From the NCBI GenBank assembly GCA_949130495.1, contig OX422215.1, forward strand, positions 531,633,755 through 531,697,754: DNA of 64,000 nucleotides, written 5' to 3'. Under the pieces are notes generated by a model. That model made no database searches. It was not told the origin of the DNA and saw nothing but the letters and a program-made list of their open reading frames with translations. A program made the translations under genes and the position numbers. How positions within the stretch are numbered: the stretch's first letter is position 1; each line of letters starts with the position of its first letter. Shown in pieces: positions 22,534-34,830 of the stretch. The DNA is from Sambucus nigra. Lineage: Eukaryota; Streptophyta; Magnoliopsida; Dipsacales; Adoxaceae.

Positions 22534-22627
22534 CATTAAGGACTAACTTCTTGCCAATTTCCAACATTACAATGTGGTTCGTGCGTGGGACGTCTCGCCG
22601 AGGCGAAATCCAAACAAGGAACCCCCC
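22209..22627. repeat. Three copies of the GTGGGACGTCTCGCC motif (3' LTR)
   Basis: Units of about 50 bp begin at 22209, 22403 and 22571. Each reads roughly GTGCGTGGGACGTCTCGCCG, then AAGCGAAATCCAAACAAGG, then a C-run and TACACTA. Each is preceded by a CAATTCTCAACA-type phrase. A fourth copy lies outside the LTR at 25141-25190. Confidence 0.88.
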
Positions 22628-23833
22628 CGATACACTAGTCCTGCCAATGTTAGTCCTTGAGGTCCATTATGCCCTTAATACCCAAATACAAGCACAATAA
22701 ATAATAACCATCCAACCGAGCTATAACTCGAGGACGCAGGCTCCATGCTATCATCTTCCAGTAGCCCATACACGTAGCAAAGTGGGGCCACCTGGTGGGG
22801 CTCAACGGCACCCACCTCGTGATCAACTCACGCACACAACATCCCGGGAAGAGGTCATAGCTCCTAATCGACAAGTGATAACGTCACATACCCCTGACTT
22901 CTCACCCCCAAAAGAATGCATATATATATCGCATAATAATCACAATGGACGACTATGACCTGGGGAATATCCACACCCTGCTCTTTGAGCCAGGATGCTC
23001 ACCCTCAACGCACGCAACTTCCCAATGATAGCAAGGAGGGGGTATGCTTCACTATATATATATATATACCATCATATAAGGTATACATACATCATCACGT
23101 CATATAAAGATATACCGTCATATAAGGTATACCTGCCACATCATTTACATTTTCAATATTACACACTTAGGCGTAGTTGAATTAATATCATTATTTATTA
23201 TATCACTCTCTTGTTACACTAACCGTCAATTCTCACACATTAACCCTACTTAGTATACATTATACTATTTCTCGCTTGAAGCCACATGTCGCTTCTAATA
23301 ATGAATTGTTTCTCCATTCAATTCGCATTAAGGATATTCTTTTATCCTAATTCTCTTCAATTAGCAATTCTCATTGTGTGAGACATCTCCCAAATCAAAT
23401 ATCAATAAGTATATTTCTATATCCATATGCACATCAAATAGCATTTATAATTCTCCATCCATAATAGGGTTCAATTCATTTTATGAACCTTTTAAATTTA
23501 TCCCATTTGGGATTGGATTCTAAAATCCAATATCACTAAACTTATTATCATACTCCTATATGAATTTAATAATTATCTCCCAATAGAGTCTCCAATCAAG
23601 GTGGGCTTCCCCACTTAAAAAAAATACCAAAATCTCTAATCGGTATTCCTCAAATTTAGTCAATATGACTCCAAAATTTCTTATAAGGGAAACTCTGTAA
23701 AAGTCTCCAGAACATACTCCAAATAATTCCTATAGAGGTTCCCAATCGATAACCTCGAGCAAAATGGAATGAAATTCTCCCTAGAAAAAGCATTCCCTCA
23801 AAAGCCCTGTTTCTGATTCGATTTGGGCCAATT

Positions 23834-24013
23834 CCGAATCGTTTCGGCCCAGCGAATCGATTCGGCCAGGAAGGCGAATCGATTCGGGTCATCAGACCTG
23901 GGACTCTGTCTTAGGCCAAATCGATTCGGAAGGATTCTGAATCGATTCGGTCACTCAGACCTGGGCACCTGCATATTTCCGAATCGATTCGGTAGGAGGC
24001 CGAATCGATTCGG
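23834..24013. repeat. Paired CGAATCGATTCG palindrome array (3' LTR, gypsy-type element 2)
   Basis: Seven clear sites and one degenerate site just upstream (about 23816). Pairs start 19-22 bp apart; examples are the sites around 23920/23940 and 23980/24000. The arrangement matches that in the Tekay-like LTRs, although the surrounding LTR sequence differs. Confidence 0.9.
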
Positions 24014-24784
24014 CCCTTCAGAACTCTCGAAAATGGCTACTTTTTAGTAAGCCAAAAATCCCGAAATTCATTTTTTTTCATTTCTTCTAAATTTCTCTTC
24101 AACCCAATCACAAATATATCATTAATATTCATCCTAGAATACATATAAATCAATTTATATCCTCAAATCAAGTATCTACATATCAAATCTAAGATTATAC
24201 CCAAAAGTTAGGTTTTGATAAACTAAACCTAAAACCCAAAGATTCAATCCACAAATCATGCAATAAATGGTACACAACAATTATTTAGCAAGTTTAATCA
24301 CTTGCCTCGGGTTCGTAGGATCTGAATCCGCCTTGAGATCGCATGGATGCCGAAAAATCCTCTCTCTCTCTCTTTTCTTCTTCCTTTTCTTCTTCTTTCT
24401 TCTTTCTTATTTCTTCTTCTCTTTTTCTTTATTTCTATTTTGCTTTCTCTCTTTGGGGAAATAAATATCCCATAGGCTTTTTAATCCCTAACTCCAAAGA
24501 TACACATCTTTAAATGATAACACACACTTTAAATGACCCGCTAACTTTAATTCGAGTCAAACGGTCCTAAATTATTTCGGAATCTAAATAGACCCCAAGT
24601 ACAGTCATTTCGACTTTCTCGACCCTTCCGGACACAACTCCACCCTCAGAATCGCCATTCGATACACTTTCTAACGACTCCAAGTTTTGACCTCAAGTGC
24701 CAAATTTAATTATTCTCCAATAAAATATTATTTATTTCTCCCAAAATAAATAAATCCTCGTCTCCAAGACCTCGGGTTGTTACA

Positions 24785-25850
24785 AACTTCCCCACTTACA
24801 AAAAATTCGTCCTCGAATTTTTAGCTAAGCCTAATTCTCCAAAGCTCAACTAGTTCTACTACACCCATCCTTACTAATCCTATCTCTAACTTCCCATGAC
24901 GAATTAATTTAATTTATTTTATTTTAAGTTGATTATGAGTTATATAAAACCAACTTCCACTACCAGGGCACCCATACACCCTTTATATTCAAGTTATCGC
25001 TCGTACCAATCATAATGAGGCTACATTTGCCTCCAAAATTCCATAATTCCATAGATATAAATAATACTTACATATTAATAGTGTAAAAAATTTTAAATGG
25101 TCCAAAGAAATAACTCCTCTCAATTCCTGACATTCGCCACTTTCGTGCGGGGGACGTCTCGCCTAAGCGAAATCCAAACAAGGAACCCTCCCAATACATA
25201 ACTATGAGGCGACATCGGGGATTGAGAGTTTGTTAAATCCGGACTAAAGTTTGAAAATATTTTGGGGAAAAATCATTTTGATATGGCCCAAGGCCTAGAA
25301 AAAGTTTTAGTTTGAAAATCAGTTTATAAAAATATTTTGGTTTATGTCTTACGATAAACTCTTTTCAGTAATGATATCTTATATCATATTAACATATTTC
25401 CATTTATAAGGCTCATCCATAACTGGAATACAACAATTATATAAGTCTAACATGACTATATAAAAAGAAGTAGCTTTATCATTACTACTTATCACATCAT
25501 AACCATTCTTACATTTACCAAAAGGTTTATAGCTCTCTTTGAGCATATTACAAAATTATCTATTCTATCGAAAGATAACTAACATAAGAGCCTAACTTAC
25601 TCAAAATTCCCCTTAGGGTCAAAACATACAAGTAGGGCTATAGCACTACCCATTCACCAATATCTCCCATACGATATTACCGAAACTTCATATTTTAATA
25701 TTCCTATTCACAAAGGAAAATCACTTACATCATCCATCTCTAGTCCGATTGCCCATCCTCGTCAATGGGCTCCCAAACAAAGTCCCCCGGTCTAAAATGA
25801 CCTCGAATCTGTTGTAGGAGTTGCACTTCCAAAATTTCATCAAAATATGG
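24785..25850 (-). other. 3' internal region of the gag-only element: no pol
   Basis: Between the zinc knuckle and the 3' LTR (in element orientation) there are only about 1.07 kb. Of the conserved pol motifs none is seen. The purine tract abuts the LTR (complement of 24785-24800, GTAAGTGGGGAAGTT), preceded by TTCGAGGACGAATTTTT, the usual tail of gypsy internal regions. It also holds one copy of the GTGGGACGTCTCGCC motif (25141-25190) in the same orientation as the LTR copies. Confidence 0.7.
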
Positions 25851-26093
25851 TCATTTACCTCTTTTAGGACACTCTCTTTTTCTATGACCTATTTCTTTAC
25901 AAAAGAAACACTTACCCACAAATCCTTTCTGCCCACTCGCATCACTGGCACTCTCATCGCCAAACTTACTTGATGAACTAGAATCTCCAAAGTTCTTACC
26001 CTCTCGCGAACGAAGACGATATTCATGACACTTTAATAGTGCCGCATTCACTACCTCAATGAAAGTCACTAATTTAGGACTCTTGATAAGCAT
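25851..26093 (-). pseudogene. Gag C-terminal part with zinc knuckle (gag-only element)
   Basis: Opens LIKSPKLVTFIEVVNAALLKC, the end of the retrotransposon gag domain. A serine-rich linker follows, then the CCHC knuckle CFFCKEIGHRKREC and a stop after KRGK. It is the continuation of the Gag at 28757-29386. The stop soon after the knuckle means this element codes for Gag alone. Confidence 0.85.
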
Positions 26094-28756
26094 CCAAAAC
26101 TGTACAATTTATACCCCGAATAGACGTACTTTTGTTGCTAATTCTCGACAATATGGGTCTTATGCGCTTAATTGTTCAATATGCAGGCTTAATTGCAGTT
26201 GCGGTGTCAAAAGCTATATTTCGAAGCAATTTGCATTTAAAATGAGCTAAAATACCCTTGTCCCATAACCTAGCCTACCCAAACCGAGCCTAAACCTAGC
26301 CTAAACCATGTGTGTTGAGTTTGTGCCTTTTATAAATTTTTAGATTTTTAGTTTGTGTCATTTTAATTTTAAGTTTATTTTAGAATTTTTAGATTTTATT
26401 TTCTATTTTTATATTTTATATTTTATTTAGTATAATTTTATTTTGTTTTGATTTTATTAGTTTTTAGTTTTATTTTATTTTATTAGGATTTTAATTTTTA
26501 GGATTTCATTTATTTATTAGATTTTGCATTTTCTTTTTAGAATTTTAATTTTAAGTTTTATTAGATTTTATTTTTTTATTTTATTTTTATTTTCATTTAT
26601 ATTTTTATTTTTATTTCTTTTTAGCTTCAATTTTTATTTGAGTCTTTATTTTATTTTAAATAGGAGTTTATTTTTTTTAGGTTTTTATTTTATTTTATTA
26701 ATTTTAATTTTTTTATTAGTTAGTTTTACTTTAAGGGTTCAAATTAAACACACACACTAAGCCACACCTACCTTCCCTACCCCTCTTATTTTAAACCCTC
26801 ACCCTCACACCTAACTTCCTACACCCTAATACACTCAAACCCCCCACGTCATCTTCAACCTCTAACCCACACACTCTCTCTCTTCTTCCCAATAACCCAT
26901 CTTCTCTCACCTCATCTAAAACCCACCAACACTCTCTCTCTTCTGAACCACATCCATCAGACCGAAACCTCCATCTCTAGCCATCCTGCCTCCGGCAGCG
27001 CCATCTACCCCGAGCGCCCCATTTAGGCTTCCAAACCCGCGTCCGGCGACCCCCCTGCCCCAAAAACTAGTCGCGACCTACCTCTGACCCGGTACCAAAC
27101 CTCCGCCGGAGCAGCCGCGACCTAACGCCTCCAACCCATAACCGGCGAGCTCTCATGACTAAACCGCCGCCGACGGCGCCACCTCCCTCCAGCTTTACTC
27201 CGTCTGGATGCGACTCGACATCTTCGAACCCGATTTCATCCAGCTCCAAATCCTTCTCCAAACCCGGAATCAAATCCAAACGAGGTATCCAATACAAAGC
27301 CAAAGCCAAAACCCACTTCCCATTTTGAGCCTTAACTGATTTCTTCCATCTGTTACAAACCAAAAGACCAAGTCACCTAACAATTACCTCACATGTTTTA
27401 AACCATTAACCCCTTTACCCATTTACCCTAAATACCCCCCAACTAACCCACTTAACCTCAATCCCAAAATTACCCTCACCATATCAGATTTTTATTCCCT
27501 CTTACAAATATCCTCACACCCCACACCCCACACCCCACACCCCCATGCATATGTGCTGTCACCTTTTCCACATGTTCACCATAACCAATTACCCAAATTA
27601 ACCCCCATGCTCCATGCCTTGTATAAAATGAAGATGAAGGCCCCAAATATAAAAAAAAAGAGTTTTAGAGATAGGAATTTTACGGAGAAAATTGTAGAGA
27701 GATAAACACCAATTTGTAAATAGTTTTTCCTTTTATTTTTTTTAAGATATTTGTTGAGAATTAATTGTGAGTAATTGAATTGAATGGAAGATGATAGAGT
27801 TCAAATTGCCAATTTCAAGGAGACTTGTTGAAGATTTGTTCTCTTTCTCTACTCTTTTATTATATATGCCTTTGATTATTAATTTGTCATATTTTATACC
27901 ATGTTAGGCTAAAACCCCTTTCAAGGGGTGGGGTAAAACCCTTATTTGATGTTATTTTAGTTTAATTAGTTTGATTACTTGATATTTCCCTTTGAATGTT
28001 AATTTTGATCCCTCACCCTTAGATTTACGCCTCGAGAGAGCGTAAATGATTTTCGAGAGAAAATCGAAATTCTAATTATAATACCCATTTTAGATTCGAA
28101 CTAGAGATAGGGGTTTCTTAAGTGGGGTATTATAACTCGAATTTCAACTCTAAATTTATTTTCTAAGATTGACATAAATTTTAATTGATCGATCCTAGCG
28201 GGTGATTAATTAAAAGGAGTGTAGATCTATTTTTTAGAGTTGTGGGGTGTTAAACTTAATTTTCTAAAAGATTACTATTAAAATTACATTTGCAACGAGA
28301 GTTGATTTGTAATTTTTATATTAATTTGGGAGAATTCATATAATTAAATTAATTAATTAGAATAACTAAAATTTGTGGTGTAATCACATTCCTTGATTGT
28401 TCTCACAATTATTTTTCTCATTTATCTTTTATTTTAGTGTTAGACTTTATTTTTCATTTTAGTCACTTTCTAGTTAGTTATTTTCATATCACATTTTAGT
28501 TTAGTTAGTTTAAAATCTCACCTCACCCTATTGTTTTAATATTTGAAAAAGCTAAAAAAAGTAGAAAAATGAAAAAGCACAAAAGGAAAATAAAAAGTGA
28601 ATTACAATTGAATTTGTCTCTAGCTTACTCCCTAGGAAGTGGATTGATACCCTTACTTACCTCTACACTTTAGTTTATTATATTTTGTAGGTATTTGAGG
28701 TGTTGATTAGAAGGAGCTTGTACAACAACGACAAATACACCGAAAAGTTCTTTTCA
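26094..28756. mobile_element. Unclassified 2.66-kb insertion splitting gag, possibly a solo LTR
   Basis: Gag homology stops at 26093 and resumes at 28757, so everything between was inserted. On the plus strand it has a T-rich tract (26330-26730), a GC-rich island with CCGCCG words (26980-27300), and a TATA-like box TTGTATAAAATG (about 27618). An A/T-rich part follows, with GATCGATCCTAGCGGGTGATTA (about 28187-28208), a phrase familiar from LTR/leader ends of large plant gypsy elements. A minus-strand open frame of 98 codons (27067-27363) in the GC island has no family resemblance. The only candidate duplication is CATC at both ends (about 26089 and 28755), too short to be decisive. Confidence 0.5.
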
Positions 28757-29386
28757 TCAACTCTCTAACAAATGCTGCCGAATTTTCCAATCTAAACCTC
28801 GAATAAACTTCGATATACGCTTCTCTTCCGTATTTACCTCATCAGGTACTAATTTCTCCCATCGAGAAAAAACTTCCTCATATTCTACCATTGTTTTATT
28901 ACCTTGAAAAATCTCCATATTCCGAGTCGGGGAAGGAAAATACCTTCGATCAAAAAGCTCCCAAAATTCTATTATAGGCAAAGTATCTCTCTGTTCAGAT
29001 GTGATGACACACTCCCACGATTGAAGAGATGCACCCGATAACTTAATGATGGCTAAAAATTGCTTCTGCACCTCACTACACTCAACCATACGGAGGTGCC
29101 TCTGTATACTATTCTTCCATTGACTTGCTGCCATTGCATCAACTCCCCCTACAAACTCGGGAGGATGACCCTTACTAAACTCTTCCTTCACTCTCTCCCA
29201 TAAAGATAATCCTAAATGGGGTTGGGCTTCTTGAACTGCAGATTGCTGCGCCATCGTGGAAATGGCAGCAGTTACTGCTTGTGCCACAATATTGGCAACA
29301 TCATCTGTAGTCATGTTCCTTTGATGCGTTTGGGGTTGCACGTCCCCTTTATTTTCCCTGACTGAACGACCTCCCTTTGGTGGCAT
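28757..29386 (-). pseudogene. Gag N-terminal part (gag-only gypsy-type element)
   Basis: The likely start is ATG 29384-29386 (MPPKGGRSVREN); an upstream ATG in the same frame exists but lies before the family's usual MPP start. An alanine-rich helix (VANIVAQAVTAAISTMAQQ) precedes the gag domain: WKNSIQRHLRMVE, SWECVITSEQRDTLP, FWELFDRRYFP, VEYEEVFSRWEKLVPDE, ISKFIRGLDWKIRQHLLES. Then the foreign insertion begins. This Gag is clearly related to that of the Tekay-like element at 5675 but is a different family. Confidence 0.88.
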
Positions 29387-29541
29387 CTGAAACAAGAACA
29401 ATTGTATCAGAACGCCTTTCAAATATTTTCTAATCACAGAAGAAATATGGACGTGTGAATACAACAGTCCTAATAATAAGGCTCTAAATTAAGAACGCTT
29501 ACGGAAGATCGTAGTAACCCGCACACAGATCCTAAAGACAC

Positions 29542-29566
29542 TAGAACCTGATGCTCTAATACCATC
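29542..29566 (-). promoter_or_regulatory. Primer-binding site of the gag-only element
   Basis: The complement reads GATGGTATTAGAGCATCAGG, adjoining the 5' LTR. It matches the iMet site TGGTATCAGAGC with one change (C to T) and matches the flanking sequence of the Tekay-like element's site. Confidence 0.85.
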
Positions 29567-31334
29567 TGTGACAACCCGCTCAAAAAAATAACGGGTGGCC
29601 AGCCCTATACTACATTAAATCAGGTATCTCAGATGGCGCAGTCTCAACATCAACTGACAATACTAATAATATAAGGCTAACTACCCGAAACTATTATAAG
29701 CGAATTGTCAAAAAAAAATTGAAACTTTTATTTAACAACAACAACAAAACCAATAATGCAACATAACCAACAATATACATCTAACTAAGATGAGTGATAT
29801 TTGCAAACTCCAATATAAACAAGAGTACAATACAATGTACAAATAAAATCTCTACAAGGAAATACCCGAATATGCTGTCGGGTAACAGACAATACAATAA
29901 ACTGAGAAATGAAAGAAGAAAGTGTTAATCTACAACACCTGAGAATAAACTCGAGATACAAACTGAATCCTAATCTAGATACATCAAAGATAGGAATCGT
30001 CTATACAAGATACCGCAACAGTTCGCTACTGCCACAGCTCCACAAAAACACCAGATGGATGAACCTCAATGGTGTCCTTTCAGAGGAACACCTAAAGTAA
30101 AACAATATATACATGGAGGGAGAAAATATAAACGGGTCAGAGCCCGAGTTGAAAACATTTTATAGCAAGTGTATTAAAATGCATAATAATTATAAATGCA
30201 TTATTACATGATTTAATGGATTCGTCCTCTCCATAAAAATCCATCTCACTCTCAACCAGAGAGCGCACCTAACGTATGCACGTGGTCTCCAAACGAATGC
30301 CCAAATGTAAATTAGGCAATAAAATCTAACTAGATCCCAAAATAAATATTCGATTAAGATTATCTAACTTGTCTCGAAATCTACACTTGTCTAAATTCCA
30401 TCTATAACATTACTTTATTTTTAAGTGTCATATTTCTCTTTATATTTGTTCATTTATTGAACATATAAGGTTGCATAATCGACCACATCATCACAATACA
30501 TCAACATTCTCATTTACTAGAATTTCATATATTCTAGTTATGCCCTCATTTGGCATGAATACAATATATATAATTATATATGAGGTATTAGCATCAAGAG
30601 TTAAGGACTAAACTCCTCCCGATTCTCAACACGGCACGGCGTTTCGTGCGTGGGACGTCTCGCCGAAGTGAAATCCAAACAAGGAACCCCCCCCCCCCCC
30701 CCGTTACACTACTCCTAACCGTATCGATCCTCGAGGTTCATTATGCCCTCAATGCATGATGCATGTAACCCAATTTATTATTTCTCAATTTTTTTAATTA
30801 ATTAATATTCCCAATTCTCAACAGTATATGGCGTTTCATCCGTGTGACGTCTCGCCGAAGCGAAATCCAAACAATCAACCCCCCCCCCCCCCCGTTACAC
30901 TACTCCTGGCACTGTCGATTGTCGGGATATGTGATATATATATAATTATGAGCATTAGGGACTAACTTCTCCCCAATTTCCAACATTACACTGCGGTTCG
31001 TGCGTGGGACATCTCGCCGATGAGAAATCCAAACAAGGAACCCCCCCGATACACTAGTCCTGGCAATGTTAGTCCTTGAGGTCCATTATGCCCTTGATAC
31101 CCAAATACAATCCAATAAACAATAATCATCCAACCGAGCTATAACTCGAGGACGCAGGATCACATGCTATCATCTTCCAGTAGCCCATACACGTAGCAAA
31201 CTGGGGCCACCTGGTGGGTTCAACGGCACCCACCTCATGATCAACTCACGCACACAACGTCCCGGGAAGCGGTCATAGCTCCTAACCAGCAAGTGAGAAC
31301 GTCACATACCCCCGACTTCTCACCCCCACAAGAA

Positions 31335-31336
<2 letters not shown>

Positions 31337-31395
<59 letters not shown>

Positions 31396-31512
31396 CATAA
31401 TAATCACAATGAACGACTATGACCTGGGGAATATCCACACCCTGCTGTTTGAGCCAGGATGCTCACCCTCAACGCACGCAACTTCCCAATGATAGCAAGG
31501 AGGGGGTATGCT

Positions 31513-31577
<65 letters not shown>
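31337..31577. repeat. Two (AT)n microsatellites
   Basis: Runs at 31337-31393 and 31516-31576. The 3' LTR has only short runs at the corresponding places (22919-22930, 23056-23068), so both expanded after integration. Confidence 0.9.
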
Positions 31578-31582
<5 letters not shown>

Positions 31583-32299
31583 CACATCATATAAAGATAT
31601 ACTGTCATATAAGGTATACCTGCCGCATCATTTACATTTTCAATATTACGCACTTAGGCGTAGTTGAATCAATATCATTATTTAGTATATCACTCTCTTG
31701 ATACACTAACCGTCAATTCTCACACATTAACCCCACTTAGTATACATTATACTATTTCTCGCTTGAAGCTCACATGTTGCTTCTAATAATGAATTGTTTC
31801 TCCATTCAATTCACATTAAGGATGTTCTTTTATCCTAATTCTCTTCAATTAGCAATTCTCATTGTGTGAGACATCTCCAAAATCAAACATCAATAAGGAT
31901 ATTTCTATATCCATATGCACATCAAATAGCACTTATAATTCTCCATCCATAATAGGGTTCAATTCATTTTATGAACCTTTTAAAGTTATCCCATTTGGGA
32001 TTGGATTCTAAAATCCAATATCACTAAACTTATTATCATACTCCTATATGAATTTAATAATTATCTCCCAATAGAGTCTCCAATCAACGTGGGCTTCCCC
32101 ACTTAGAAAAAATACCAAAATCTCTAATCGGTACTCCTCAAATTTCGTCAATATGACTCCAAAATTTCTTATAAGGGAAACTCTCTAAAAGTCTCCAAAA
32201 CATACTCCAAATAATTCCTATAGAGGTTTCCAATCGATAACCTCAAACAAAATGGAATGAAATTCTCCCTAAAAAAACATTCCCTCAAAAGCCCAGTTT

Positions 32300-32500
32300 C
32301 CGAATCGATTCGGGCCAATTCCGAATTGATTCAGCCCAGCGAATCGATTCGGTCAGGAAGGCGAATCGATTCGGGTCATCACACCTGGGACTCTGTCTGA
32401 GGCCGAATCGATTCGGATGGGTTCCAAATCAATTCGGTCACTCAAACCTGGGCACCTGCATATTTCCGAATCGATTCGGTAGGAGGCCGAATCGATTCGG
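32300..32500. repeat. Paired CGAATCGATTCG palindrome array (5' LTR, gypsy-type element 2)
   Basis: Eight sites, two of them decayed (GAATTGATTC and AAATCAATTC). Spacing is as in 23834-24013. Confidence 0.9.
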
Positions 32501-33246
32501 CCCTTCAGAACTCTCGAAAATGGCTACTTTTTAGTAAGCCAAAAATCCCAAAATTCATTTTTTTCATTTCCTCTTCATTTATCTTCAACCCAATCACAAA
32601 TATATCATTAATATTCATCCTAGAATACATATAAACCAATTTATATCCTCAAATCAAATATCTACATATCAAATCTAAGATTATACCCAAAAGTTAGGTT
32701 TTGATAAACTAAACCTAAAACCCAAAGATTCAATCCACAAATCATGCAATAAATGGTACACAACAATTATTTAGCAAGTTTAATCACTTGCCTCGGGTTC
32801 GTAGGGTCTGAATCCTCCTTGAGATCGCGTGGATGCAGGAAAATCCTCTTTCTCTCTCTTTTTTCCTTCCTTTTCTTCTTCTCTCTTTCTTTCTTTCTAT
32901 TTCTCTTTCTCTCTTTGGGGAAATAAATCTCCCATAGGATTTTTAAGCCCTAACTCCAAAGATACACATCTTTAAATGATAATACACACTTTAAATGACC
33001 CGGTAACTTTAATTCAAGTCAAACGATCCTAAATTATTTCGAAACCTAAATAGACCCCAAGTACAGTCATTTCGACTTTCTCGACCCTTCCAGACACAAC
33101 TACACCCTCAGAATCTCCATTCGATACACTTTCTAACGACTCCAAGTTTTGACCTCAAGTGCCAAATTTAATTATTCTCTAATAAAATATTATTTATTTC
33201 TCCAAAAATAAATAAATCCTCGTCTCCAAGACCTCGGGTTGTTACA

Positions 33247-34830
33247 ATGGATTTCGACAAGGGTAATTAGGTAAAATATATTGAAAAACTTTAATTAAAT
33301 AAGTCCTCAAAAAGTTGAATTAGTCACTAAAATGGTAATCACTAATTTTGTTTGGGTCCTTGAACTTCATTTCGACCACATCAATGAGTTTAACTGTCTT
33401 CTCTTATAAATACAAAACATTAAGGTGTAGTTAGATGAAGAAGACAACGTTGTAGTTCTTTTGGCACCTCACAGGCACATCTTCTTATGAGGTATGATCA
33501 TTTGATGACTACAATGATGTATGAAAAAAGACTTTAATTTTGGATGAGGTTACATCAAACATTATCTCTAACAAGAATATTAGGAAATAGGTTGATGGTG
33601 ATGATAAGGTCGCAAACCTTATCCTAAAAGAAAGGCCAGAGAATAGAGGTTTAATGAGCTCCAGGTCTAAGTCAAGTGGACACACAGACCATAATTGTAA
33701 CTACTTTCTCGAGTTTTGGCACATCATTCCTACATTTTCTAAACTTAAGGAAAGGAATGGGAAATTCGAGGATAAAGTTCACAATACGTCAGCTGCAATG
33801 GCGGCTGAAGTAAGTGATTCAAAAAATGTCGACGATTATGCTCGCATGGCAACTGCAAATTTTAATGAGTCATTTAATGGTATTTGTATTCTTGATTCTA
33901 ACTGTTCAATTTATATGTTTCCTAATAAGGATTGTTTATCAAACTAAAAAGACGTAAAATTTGGTTTTCAATTTGACGGTCGATGGGAGAGCCTTTAAGA
34001 TCTTCAAAATTGAAATAATTAAAATCAAGACACATGATGGGTTGGTGAGAGCTTTTTATGGCGTATAGCATGTTTCAGGACTTAGGATGAACCATATCTT
34101 AATAGATGTTATATACTCCATGGGTTAAAAGTTTGTAAGAGATGGTAGAGTTTTATAGATCATGGAAAGTTCTTTTACGGTATGTTGGGGCACCTAAGTG
34201 AGAAATTTATATTTCTAACGAAATACGATAATTTTCAGAGCTATTACGCGGGTCTTTTATGATGAATGAAAAATAAAATTTGAGTCTTGATAATAAAGGA
34301 GTAGGACAGCGGGGCTTGCATTATGGTAAAATTTGGGATATTAACTCTAATTTGGGTGGTGATGAGACTACACAAGATTATAGGAGAGTGAAATACAGTT
34401 TGAAATGGCAATCATAATTACAACAATCCTTATAGCTAGGCATACCTACGAGAAGAGACATAACATTATCTTAAAGTAAGATTAGTGGCATTAATATATT
34501 CCATTTTAGTGCCGTGAAGTTGAATGGGAAGCAAGCAGTTAATCATGATAAAGGTGCGAGGGAAATTCAAATGCGCCCGATTCTCCAAAGAGTAAGTTGA
34601 TGTCTTTCAATTACCAACCAGTGGTTAGTGGGAGGTTAATGGAATTTGTTAGGAATGTTGTCAAACCAGGAGATTTATAGAGTGATATGGATAATTACGG
34701 GTTTAACATAGATGGTGGAGACATATTTGTGGCTGGACAAAATATGTATGAGTTGAATAGTGAGTTGAGGGTTAGGTTTGAGGAGGCCTCAAACTTATCC
34801 AAAATTCTTGATTAATTTTTCTTTGGGGGG
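33247..34830 (+). pseudogene. Old Ty1/copia gag-protease-preintegrase remnant (continues from 19410)
   Basis: This resumes right of the nested gypsy-type element. 33654-33944 reads RSKSSGHTDHNCNY, a damaged zinc-knuckle region, then HIIPTFSKLKERNG, then the protease CILDSNCSIYMFPNKDCLSN, where copia normally has LDS plus a Cys/His-Met segment. Further on, GLRMN and YSMG (about 34080-34125) and MLGHLSE (about 34180) mark the pre-integrase domain, all frame-broken. Beyond about 34200 only scraps remain. The poly-G run at 34827-34842 lies at the end. Confidence 0.75.

Larger units (their letters stand above)
21141..24784 (-). repeat. 3' LTR of the gag-only gypsy-type element
   Basis: 3644 bp. 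It holds three spaced copies of a GTGCGTGGGACGTCTCGCC motif (22209, 22403, 22571), C-runs, an (AT)n run at 22500-22531, and the ATCGAT palindrome array at 23834-24013. A pyrimidine-rich tract at 24361-24455 follows on the plus strand. It is collinear with 29567-33246. Confidence 0.92.
21141..33246 (-). mobile_element. 12.1-kb gypsy-type LTR element, gag-only (non-autonomous)
   Basis: LTRs lie at 21141-24784 and 29567-33246, read on the minus strand as TGTAACAACCC...GGTTGTCACA. The TSD is ATGGA on both sides (21136-21140 and 33247-33251). A primer-binding site follows the 5' LTR (right) and a purine tract precedes the 3' LTR (left). The internal region codes for a gypsy Gag only. No protease, RT, RNase H or integrase is visible between the zinc knuckle and the purine tract. 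The gag is split by a separate 2.66-kb insertion. It would need proteins from a relative to transpose. It sits inside an older copia element. Confidence 0.9.
29567..33246 (-). repeat. 5' LTR of the gag-only gypsy-type element
   Basis: 3680 bp, collinear with 21141-24784. The length difference comes largely from two long (AT)n runs (31337-31393 and 31516-31576). GTGGGACGTCTCGCC motifs lie at about 30637, 30827 and 30990, and the palindrome array at 32300-32500. Confidence 0.92.

Noticed and set aside
24267..24464. Open frame with a poly-Phe/Leu/Ser tail
   Set aside because: It is produced by the CT-rich tract of the LTR.
26524..26760. Open frame of mostly F, L, I residues resembling a membrane protein
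   Set aside because: It comes from a T-rich low-complexity tract in the insertion. No signal peptide or family motif is seen.
27067..27363. 98-codon minus-strand frame in the GC-rich island
   Set aside because: No recognisable domain; composition-driven openness in a GC-rich stretch of an insertion. Mentioned in the insertion entry only.
31241..31701. Open frames with long YIYIYI stretches
   Set aside because: They arise from the (AT)n microsatellites.
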